A DNA stretch of 52,221 nucleotides. Origin: Kiritimatiellia bacterium. GTDB lineage: Bacteria > Verrucomicrobiota > Kiritimatiellia > RFP12 > UBA3636. Shown here piece by piece: positions 42,916 to 49,893 of the stretch. A program made the position numbers and the translations under genes. The notes under the pieces were generated by a model. It was given only the letters and a program-made list of their open reading frames with translations. It ran no database searches and was not told where the DNA came from. Every line of letters begins with the position of its first letter. The stretch's first letter is position 1. Location of the stretch: positions 1-52,221 of the forward strand of contig JAGCJJ010000036.1 of NCBI GenBank assembly GCA_017648065.1. The letters are read 5' to 3'.

Positions 42916-44673
42916 ATGGATAGATATACATTAAAAGCGGATTTTTGTGTTGTTGGTGGTGGCCTGGCAGGTATGGCAGCAGCAGTGGCAGCTGCACGCC
43001 ATGGTGTAAAAACAATAATTATACAAGATCGCCCAGTTTTTGGTGGTAATTCTTCTAGCGAGATTCGTATGCATGTTTGTGGTGCACATGGAGAGAATCG
43101 CAGGGAAACAGGATTTGTTGAAGAATTATTACTGGATAATTTCTACTACAATTATAGCGAGAGTTTTTCTATTTGGGATGCAGTGCTTCATGGTAAGATG
43201 AATTTTCAAGATAATCTTACAGTTTTGATGAATGCAAGTGTTAATGCTGCAGAGTGCGATGGAAATCATGTGAAAAGTGTCACTGCCTGGCAGCTTACAA
43301 CAGAGCATTGGATTACTGTTGAGGCAAAGCTCTTTGCCGATTGCTCTGGTGATGGTATTCTTGCTCCTTTGACTGGTGCTGACTTCAGAATGGGTCGCGA
43401 GGCTCGTCACGAATTTAATGAGAGCATTGCACCAATTGAAGGTGATACAAAAACAATGGGTCTTAGTTGCTTGTTCCAGGCTCGTGAATATGCAACACCT
43501 CAGCCATTCAAGGCATTGCCATGGGCATATAAATATACACAGGCAAATATGTTTAAGCGTAATTGCCATATCCGTTATACCAATATGTGGTGGATGGAGG
43601 TTGGTGGCCTAGGCGATAGTATTGCCGATACAGAAAAGTGCCGCCATGAGCTGCTTCGTATTGCTTTAGGTGTGTGGGATTATATCAAGAATGAGTCTCC
43701 TGAAAAGGAGCAATTTGAAAATTTTGCTCTTGATTGGCAGGGCTTCTTACCTGGTAAACGCGAGAGTCGTCGCTACTATGGTGAGCATATTCTTACACAG
43801 AATGATGTTGAAGCAGAGGGTCGCTTTGATGATATTGTAGCTTATGGTGGCTGGTCAATGGATGATCACTTCCCAGAGGGTATTTATCATACTGGTACAG
43901 TTGGAACAATTTTCCACCCAGCTCCTTCTCCATTTGGTATTCCATATCGTACGCTTTATTCCAGAAATATTGATAACCTGTTTTGTGCAGGACGCTGCCA
44001 CAGTGCAACCCATTCAGCAATGAGTGCAACACGTGTGATGTCAACATGCTCAATGATGGGTCAGGCAGTTGGTACAGCTGCTGCAATTGCTATTCGTGAT
44101 GGTTTGAGCCCTGCAGGTGTTTATAGAAATTGCATTGCAGAGCTTCAGAAGACTTTGATTGATGATGATGTTTGGATTCCTTGGAAGTTACGCGAAATGT
44201 CAAAGCCAGTTCAGGAGGCAGAGCTGATTGCAAGTGCAGGTGAGGGAGCTGAAAATGTTCGCAATGGATTTGATCGCGATTGGGATGATGCATCAAATGC
44301 ATGGACAGCTCCTGTTGGTGCTTCTATTGAGTATCGCTTTAAGTCTGAGGTTGATGTAGATAAGGTACGCATAATTTTTGATAGTAATTTGAATCGTATT
44401 GATCCATCACGCCGTAATGAACGTCCAAAGAATATGCGTTACTTTAAGGCATTGGATGATGTGCCATTCACTCCTCCAAATACACTGGTAAAGGCATTTA
44501 CAATTGAAACAATGGATGCTTCTGGTAATTGGAGTGTGGCTGCAGAGGAAACAAATTGCTTCCAGCGTCATGTACGTGTGCCAGTACAGAAAAAGGTACA
44601 TGGAATAAGGCTTACACCAAAAGCCACATGGGGAGCAGAGAATGCACGTGTGTTCTCTTTAGATTTAATCTAG
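42916..44673 (+). CDS. FAD-dependent oxidoreductase (FAD_oxidored, PF12831 type)
   Basis: A 585-residue cytoplasmic flavoprotein. The N-terminal FAD-binding fold has VVGGGLAGMAAAVAAARHG with GxGxxG at 14-19, and the family block RPVFGGNSSSEIRMHVCGAH (about 38-58). A second FAD-contact region is NLFCAGRCHSATHSAMSATR (about 356-375), followed by GQAVGTAAAIA. These proteins are common near glycosidases in PVC and Bacteroidota genomes and are thought to oxidise sugars or similar hydroxy compounds. It is followed by a rhamnosidase-like gene 41 bases later, so the two probably act on the same substrate. The C-terminal 150 residues are beta-rich. Confidence 0.88.
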   Translation: MDRYTLKADFCVVGGGLAGMAAAVAAARHGVKTIIIQDRPVFGGNSSSEIRMHVCGAHGENRRETGFVEELLLDNFYYNYSESFSIWDAVLHGKMNFQDNLTVLMNASVNAAECDGNHVKSVTAWQLTTEHWITVEAKLFADCSGDGILAPLTGADFRMGREARHEFNESIAPIEGDTKTMGLSCLFQAREYATPQPFKALPWAYKYTQANMFKRNCHIRYTNMWWMEVGGLGDSIADTEKCRHELLRIALGVWDYIKNESPEKEQFENFALDWQGFLPGKRESRRYYGEHILTQNDVEAEGRFDDIVAYGGWSMDDHFPEGIYHTGTVGTIFHPAPSPFGIPYRTLYSRNIDNLFCAGRCHSATHSAMSATRVMSTCSMMGQAVGTAAAIAIRDGLSPAGVYRNCIAELQKTLIDDDVWIPWKLREMSKPVQEAELIASAGEGAENVRNGFDRDWDDASNAWTAPVGASIEYRFKSEVDVDKVRIIFDSNLNRIDPSRRNERPKNMRYFKALDDVPFTPPNTLVKAFTIETMDASGNWSVAAEETNCFQRHVRVPVQKKVHGIRLTPKATWGAENARVFSLDLI

Positions 44674-44714
44674 TTTGATTTATACAAGAAAAATTCTGAG
44701 ATAAGAGTGTTATT

Positions 44715-47150
44715 ATGCAAATTATAGTAAAAGACGAAATATTTAAACATGGTTTTGATCATAGAGACCAATGGTCATGGAGTGAGGTTGGTTGGGGCAA
44801 TAAGTGGGTGACCGACCCTGGTTGGAATAATGAGCAAACGTGGTATTGTGCATTTCGCTTGATATTTAAGCTAAAGAATAATACCAAGCTTAGATTTCAT
44901 ACCTCTGCAGATCAGCGTTATAGGCTTTACCTTGATGGTGAGCAAATATCCTTTGGTCCAGATAGAGGAGATGATGGAAATTGGTTCTATCAAACCTTTG
45001 ATGAAAAGCTTTCTGCAGGGAAGCATACAATCGTTGCGTTTGTAAGCTTTGCAATGGGTGTAGGGTATGAGCATAATGGACACATCGGAAATTCTCCTGC
45101 ATTTATGCTTCATGCAGAAAATGGTATGGATGAATTGCTTGATACTGGTAAAGCAAATTGGGAGGTTCTCACAATTACAGATATTAAGCCAAATCCAGCG
45201 TTTGCTCTTGGATATTATCATTGTGTAGGTGCACGCACAGCATTCCATGCTTCAGAGCAAACCAAAAATTTCGCGTCTGGCTCAAATAAGGCAGGTGAGT
45301 GGAAGCCTGTTAAAGCTCAGCGCAATGTTGAAAATGCTTCTATGCACCCAAGTGAGTTTTGCCCTCAGCGTCTAGTAAAGCCAAGCACAATTCCTCCAAT
45401 GCTTCGAGAGTCTCGCAAGGTCGGTAAGGTAATTCATGCAGAATACCTTGAGCAGGATACGATGAAGGATGGAATAGATGCTTATTATTTTGAAGCAGCA
45501 AGCTCAAACTCTATTTTGGCAGCAGCTGCAGATGACCTATTTAAAGGCAAGAATAAGTTCACAATTCCTGCAAATACAAAGATACGTTTACTTGTAGATT
45601 TAAAGGATTATTATTGTGCATTTGTCTCTCTTAATACCTCTAATGGAGCAGAAAGTAAGATTAGCGTTTATTGGTCAGAAGGTCTTTACCTAAAAACAGA
45701 ATCTATTTGGGATCAGGTTAAGGGTAATAGAAATGAATATGATGGAAAGCAATTCCGTGGCTTAGGTGATTGGTTTTATCCAGATGGAGCCAAGAATACA
45801 CCAATGGAAACTGTTTGGTGGGAGGCTGGCCGTTACATGCGTATCTATGTAGAGACAGGAGCTGCACCATTGGTAATCAATGATTTTACATTGATTGAAA
45901 CTCATTATCCAACTAGCTTTAAGGCAACACTAAAGTGCTCTGATAATAATTGGAAGTATGTAGAGAAAATTTCTAAGCGTGCACTTAATATGTGCTCTCA
46001 TGAGGTTTATTTTGATTGCCCATATTATGAGCAGCTGATGTATGCAGGTGATACCCGATTAGAGATTTTGACAACCTATGCATTAAGCAATGACTCACGT
46101 CTTCCAGAAAAGGCAATTGCTCTATTTGAGTCGTCTCGTCAGTTTGATAATATAACACAAGCTCGAGTTCCTAGTCGTATGGTTCAGCATATTCCTGGCT
46201 TCTGCTTGTGGTGGATAATGATGGTGCATGATCATTTCATGTGGAAGGATAATCTTGACTTTGTAAAGAAGATGATGCCAGGTGTCCGCCAAGTGATAAA
46301 TACCTTTATTGATAATATTGATCCAGAGGTTGGTCTTTGGAGAGCAATAAGGGGTTGGAACTTTATGGATTGGAGCGAGAAATGGGTTAATGGAGGCCTT
46401 GTTCCAGGAGGAAATATTGGTGGCATTACAGCAACCCAAAACATTCAGCTTATCTATGTTCTAAAGTGCACAGCAGAGCTTGAGGATGCTTTCGGAGAAA
46501 AGTATTTTGCAATGCGTCTTCGTAATCATGCAGAGCAGCTTTCTGCCGCTGTAGTTAAGAATTTCTGGCGTGAGGATAAAGCGATGTTTGTTGAAAATCT
46601 TGATCGCGAAATTTATACAATGCACGCACAGAGCTTAGCGATTTTAGCGGACATTGTTCCAGTTGGCGCAAAAATTGTTGAGGCTATGAATAATGAACCA
46701 AATATTCATAAAACAACAATCTACTTCAGTCACTATTACTTTGAGGCACTTCGCAAGGCTAAGCGCATGGACTACTTCTTTAAAGCAATGCCACTATGGT
46801 TTAATTTGAAGAAACTTGGACTTTGCACCACAGTTGAGCAGCCAGAGCCTTCACGCTCAGATTGCCATGCATGGGGTGCACATCCATTGTTCCATTTCCA
46901 TGCGTCAGTATGTGGTGTTCGCCCAGCAGCACCAGGCTTTAAGGCGATAGAAATTACACCACAGCTTGAGGCGCTTGAATTTGTTGAAACATCAATGCCA
47001 CATCCTCAAGGGGAAATTAAGGTCAATTTGAAGAATAATTCCGGAAAATATACTGGCACAATTATAACTCCAGAGGGAGTTCCTTCAAAAGTAAATTTAC
47101 CAGATGGACGAACCTTTGAGTGGGTTGGTGGCATTTATAATATTAAGTAA
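44715..47150 (+). CDS. GH78-like alpha-L-rhamnosidase
   Basis: An 811-residue protein without a signal peptide. The N-terminal part (about 1-200) is beta-sandwich-like, with FRLIFKL and YRLYLDG. The (alpha/alpha)6 domain begins near residue 400. The family block DCPYYEQLMYAGDTR starts at D434, equivalent to the DCP...E...GD catalytic/substrate loop. The late block PEPSRSDCHAWGAHPLFHF and GVRPAAPGFKAIEITP matches the GH78/Bac_rhamnosid6H C terminus. GH78 enzymes remove terminal alpha-L-rhamnose, for example from pectin or flavonoid glycosides. It is in an operon with the FAD oxidoreductase and is probably intracellular. Confidence 0.82.
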   Translation: MQIIVKDEIFKHGFDHRDQWSWSEVGWGNKWVTDPGWNNEQTWYCAFRLIFKLKNNTKLRFHTSADQRYRLYLDGEQISFGPDRGDDGNWFYQTFDEKLSAGKHTIVAFVSFAMGVGYEHNGHIGNSPAFMLHAENGMDELLDTGKANWEVLTITDIKPNPAFALGYYHCVGARTAFHASEQTKNFASGSNKAGEWKPVKAQRNVENASMHPSEFCPQRLVKPSTIPPMLRESRKVGKVIHAEYLEQDTMKDGIDAYYFEAASSNSILAAAADDLFKGKNKFTIPANTKIRLLVDLKDYYCAFVSLNTSNGAESKISVYWSEGLYLKTESIWDQVKGNRNEYDGKQFRGLGDWFYPDGAKNTPMETVWWEAGRYMRIYVETGAAPLVINDFTLIETHYPTSFKATLKCSDNNWKYVEKISKRALNMCSHEVYFDCPYYEQLMYAGDTRLEILTTYALSNDSRLPEKAIALFESSRQFDNITQARVPSRMVQHIPGFCLWWIMMVHDHFMWKDNLDFVKKMMPGVRQVINTFIDNIDPEVGLWRAIRGWNFMDWSEKWVNGGLVPGGNIGGITATQNIQLIYVLKCTAELEDAFGEKYFAMRLRNHAEQLSAAVVKNFWREDKAMFVENLDREIYTMHAQSLAILADIVPVGAKIVEAMNNEPNIHKTTIYFSHYYFEALRKAKRMDYFFKAMPLWFNLKKLGLCTTVEQPEPSRSDCHAWGAHPLFHFHASVCGVRPAAPGFKAIEITPQLEALEFVETSMPHPQGEIKVNLKNNSGKYTGTIITPEGVPSKVNLPDGRTFEWVGGIYNIK

Positions 47151-47197
47151 AATTGTATGCTGCTCCGTGTGCGATGCAGCTTAATTAAGGAGAAAAT

Positions 47198-48361
47198 ATG
47201 AAGTTGAAGGTATTATGTTTGAGTTTGGTTGTTGCAATGTTGGGTCAGCTTGGATTTGCTTCTACACCATCAGAGGCAGATAAGGCAATTGCAGATGGAG
47301 CAAAGTGGTTAGCATCAATGCAGAAGGAAAATGGCTGCTTTTCACAGGAGCAATTTCCTGGCTTAACTGGTCTTGCATTGTGGGCTTTGATATCTACAGG
47401 TGATGAGGCATATAAGCCAAACATTGATAAGGCTGTTGAATTTTTGAAGACAAAGGTTCAGCCTGATGGTGGTATTTATTCCGCAGTGCCTGGTAGAAAG
47501 GGTGGTGATTTAGGTACTTACAATACAGCAATTTGCTTAACAGCACTTGCTGAAACAAAGCGTACAGACCTAACAGAAATAATTTTGAATGCTCGCACAT
47601 ATTTAGCTGGTTCACAAATTTCTGGTGATGAAACCTTTAATGGTGGCTTTGGCTATGATAAGGCAGCACCTCGCACTTATGCCGACTTAATGAACACCCA
47701 TTTTGTTATGGAGGCAATGCGTCGCTCTCAGAGCTATGAGGATATGCGTCCAGCAGGCCAGGCAAAGGCAGATATCAACTGGGCAGCTGCATTAGAATTT
47801 GCAGAGAGCTTGCATAATGATGAGAATGCAGGTGATTCAGCAGGTGGTTTTGCATACAGTCCAGCAGATGCAAAGGCTGGTATGGAGAAACCAGCAGGTA
47901 AAAAGGCAGAAGATAAGAAGCCAGAAATGGCAGCAAAGAAGCCAGCAAATGGTGAGAAAATTGTAATGCGTTCCTATGGAAGCATTACATATGCAGGTTT
48001 GCTAGCTCTTGTATATTGTGAGTTGGAGCCAACAGATCCACGTGTACGCTCAACCCTTGATTGGGCATCACGCCACTGGACACTTGAGGAGAATCCTGGT
48101 GTAGGTGATCAGGGCCTGTATTTCTTCTACAATGTAATTGGTCGCTCACTAACAGCTGCTGGAATTAAGGAAATTCCTGTTGCTGGCGAAGAAGGTAAGA
48201 CAATTAACTGGAGCGAAGAGCTAATTAAGAAGGTAGATTCCCTACAAAAAGAAAAGGGTAATTGGGTAAATACAAACGGACGTTTTTGGGAGAATGACCC
48301 AGTTCTATCAACCTCATATAGTATTTTAAGCTTAACTTTTGCTTCAGGCAAAGCAAAATAG
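47198..48361 (+). CDS. Exported terpenoid-cyclase-like alpha/alpha-toroid repeat protein
   Basis: A 387-residue protein with a signal peptide (about 1-21, ending GFAST). The remainder has prenyltransferase/squalene-cyclase-like repeats: GAKWLASMQKENGCF, AVEFLKTKVQPDGGIY, GTYNTAICLTALAET, SYGSITYAGLLALVY. The cyclase DXDD motif is absent, so it is not a squalene-hopene cyclase. Proteins with this fold in PVC bacteria are probably binding or envelope proteins. A Lys/Ala/Pro-rich insertion (about 228-252) interrupts the toroid. A strong AAGGAG site precedes the ATG. It lies directly upstream of the second ExbB-ExbD-TPR cluster, which has its own promoter. Confidence 0.8.
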   Translation: MKLKVLCLSLVVAMLGQLGFASTPSEADKAIADGAKWLASMQKENGCFSQEQFPGLTGLALWALISTGDEAYKPNIDKAVEFLKTKVQPDGGIYSAVPGRKGGDLGTYNTAICLTALAETKRTDLTEIILNARTYLAGSQISGDETFNGGFGYDKAAPRTYADLMNTHFVMEAMRRSQSYEDMRPAGQAKADINWAAALEFAESLHNDENAGDSAGGFAYSPADAKAGMEKPAGKKAEDKKPEMAAKKPANGEKIVMRSYGSITYAGLLALVYCELEPTDPRVRSTLDWASRHWTLEENPGVGDQGLYFFYNVIGRSLTAAGIKEIPVAGEEGKTINWSEELIKKVDSLQKEKGNWVNTNGRFWENDPVLSTSYSILSLTFASGKAK

Positions 48362-48380
48362 CTCTTATATATAATAAAAA

Positions 48381-48443
48381 TCGTGTGTTCTTATACACGA
48401 ATAAAATGGGCGAAAGAGGGTGTTGAATACATCTTCTTTCGCC
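48381..48443 (+). terminator. Tandem hairpins after the toroid-repeat gene
   Basis: A first hairpin TCGTGT/ACACGA (48381-48400) is followed by GGCGAAAGA/TCTTTCGCC (48409-48443), then TATGTATTTTGT. Both lie between the stop at 48361 and the promoter at 48570. The T-tract is weak; the second stem is the more likely terminator. Confidence 0.6.
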
Positions 48444-48569
48444 TATGTATTTTGTCTTTATAGTAACTTTCTGTAAGATAAAGAATTAGCGGCTGATTTC
48501 TTGTGTTAAAGTATGAAACTATTGTGTTAAAATTTCACATTTTCTTATTAGAATATTAGTTTAATTATG

Positions 48570-48599
48570 TTGTTTCTCTACATTAAATTATGGTATAAT
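48570..48599 (+). promoter_or_regulatory. Sigma-70-type promoter of the second ExbB-ExbD-TPR cluster
   Basis: TTGTTT (48570-48575) and the consensus TATAAT (48594-48599), preceded by TGG, are 18 bases apart. The expected start is near 48606, about 37 bases before the ATG at 48643. Confidence 0.65.
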
Positions 48600-48642
48600 C
48601 TTAACAATAAAATTATCAACATAATTGGAGAATCATATTATT

Positions 48643-49362
48643 ATGAAAAATAAAGTTACAGCTTTGATTGGGTTGTTTGTTGTTTTGTCTGCAAATGTTT
48701 TGCGAGCAGAGGCTGAAGTTCAAGCACCAGCACCAACAATTACTATTGGCGAGATTTTTGCTTATGGTGGTTGGGTTATGTGGTTATTGGTTGCTATTTC
48801 TATTTTCACTGTAGCAATTATTATTTATTTGTTGGTTGTACATCGTCCAGAAGCGATTGTGCCAAAAGCACTTAGCCGTGATGTAACTGAAAAAATCCGC
48901 GTTGGTCAATTAGTTGAGGCACGTAATCTTTGTGATGACAAACCTTGTGCATATTCTTATATTGCAGAGCTGGCAATTTCAAAGGTTTTATTTAATTCAA
49001 AGGTAGATCAGCAAACTTTAGATTCATTAGCTTCTTCAGAAGGAGAGCGTCAAGCATCTAAGATTAATGCTGCAGCTCAGTGGTTGCTAGATATTTCAAC
49101 AATTGCACCTATGATAGGTTTGTTCGGAACAGTTGTTGGTATGCTACGTGCATTCAGTGCTCTTGGATCTAGCGTGGCTGCTGCAAAACCAATTTATTTG
49201 GCACAGGGTGTTTCTCAAGCACTTATAACAACAATTGCAGGTCTATGCATAGCAATTCCTGCTTTGCTTTTCTATGCTTTCTTCCGTCGCCGTGCTGCTA
49301 GACGCATTTCAGAGCTAGAGCGTGCTGCAAATGAGGTTGTTTCTTCATTAGTACAAGATTAG
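48643..49362 (+). CDS. ExbB/TolQ family proton-channel protein
   Basis: A 239-residue protein with an N-terminal signal-like segment (about 1-24) that is longer than in classical ExbB, then a first membrane helix (GWVMWLLVAISIFTVAII, about 46-66). TPMIGLFGT-type helix 2 reads IAPMIGLFGTVVGMLRA, and helix 3 reads ALITTIAGLCIAIPALLFYAF, with the family Thr and Gly/Pro residues intact. It forms the proton channel with the following ExbD. I chose the ATG at 48643, with TTGGAG upstream, over a TTG at 48625. It is the canonical member of the two TolQ/ExbB proteins in the window. Confidence 0.9.
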   Translation: MKNKVTALIGLFVVLSANVLRAEAEVQAPAPTITIGEIFAYGGWVMWLLVAISIFTVAIIIYLLVVHRPEAIVPKALSRDVTEKIRVGQLVEARNLCDDKPCAYSYIAELAISKVLFNSKVDQQTLDSLASSEGERQASKINAAAQWLLDISTIAPMIGLFGTVVGMLRAFSALGSSVAAAKPIYLAQGVSQALITTIAGLCIAIPALLFYAFFRRRAARRISELERAANEVVSSLVQD

Positions 49363-49371
49363 GATAAAACA

Positions 49372-49833
49372 ATGAAGTTTAGTTCAAATAAAAAAGCAGA
49401 ATTACCATCTTTCCAGATGACATCTATGATGGATGTCGTATTTTTGTTGCTTTGCTTTTTTGTAACAACATCAGTTTTCTCTCAATGGGAATATGAAGTA
49501 GATATTGCTTTGCCTTCTGCTGAGAGTGGAGTTGTGCCAGATCGCTTGCCTGGAGAAATCATTATCAATATAGATAAGTCTGGTCAGATAATGGTAAACC
49601 AAGTTGAGTATACTGAGCAAATGCTTTTGGAAACTTGTAGAAAGCTTTCCAGCATTTATAAAGGACATCCAGTTGTAGTTCGTGCAGATAAGGAAACGGA
49701 TTACGCAGATGTGTTGAATGTTATCGATATATGCCGCCAGGCGGATATTTGGCAAATTTCATTTGCTACAGACATGAATCAAGGTTCTGGGGCAAAGTAT
49801 GATGAAAATATTGCTCCAACAGAAATTAAGTAA
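49372..49833 (+). CDS. ExbD/TolR family protein with intact proton-binding aspartate
   Basis: A 153-residue inner-membrane protein. The single membrane segment is MTSMMDVVFLLLCFFVTTS, with Asp21 at the conserved position of the P/S-x-x-D motif. The periplasmic domain has PGEIIINIDKSGQIMVN and VVRADKETDYADVLNVID, both typical of ExbD. It lies nine bases after ExbB. The contrast with the Asn-bearing homologue at 6792 is marked. It should work with the ExbB to harness the proton gradient. Confidence 0.93.
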   Translation: MKFSSNKKAELPSFQMTSMMDVVFLLLCFFVTTSVFSQWEYEVDIALPSAESGVVPDRLPGEIIINIDKSGQIMVNQVEYTEQMLLETCRKLSSIYKGHPVVVRADKETDYADVLNVIDICRQADIWQISFATDMNQGSGAKYDENIAPTEIK

Positions 49834-49893
49834 ATAATCTTGTTTAGCTTTGCTTCTATAGAAGTTCATGGCATAAGGATTTAATTTAGTGGT

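Noticed and set aside
47198..48361. Squalene-hopene cyclase
   Set aside because: The toroid repeats are present but the catalytic DXDD motif is absent and the protein has a signal peptide.
49372..49833. Both ExbD proteins lacking the proton Asp
   Set aside because: The second ExbD clearly has MMDVVFLLL with Asp21; only the first has Asn.
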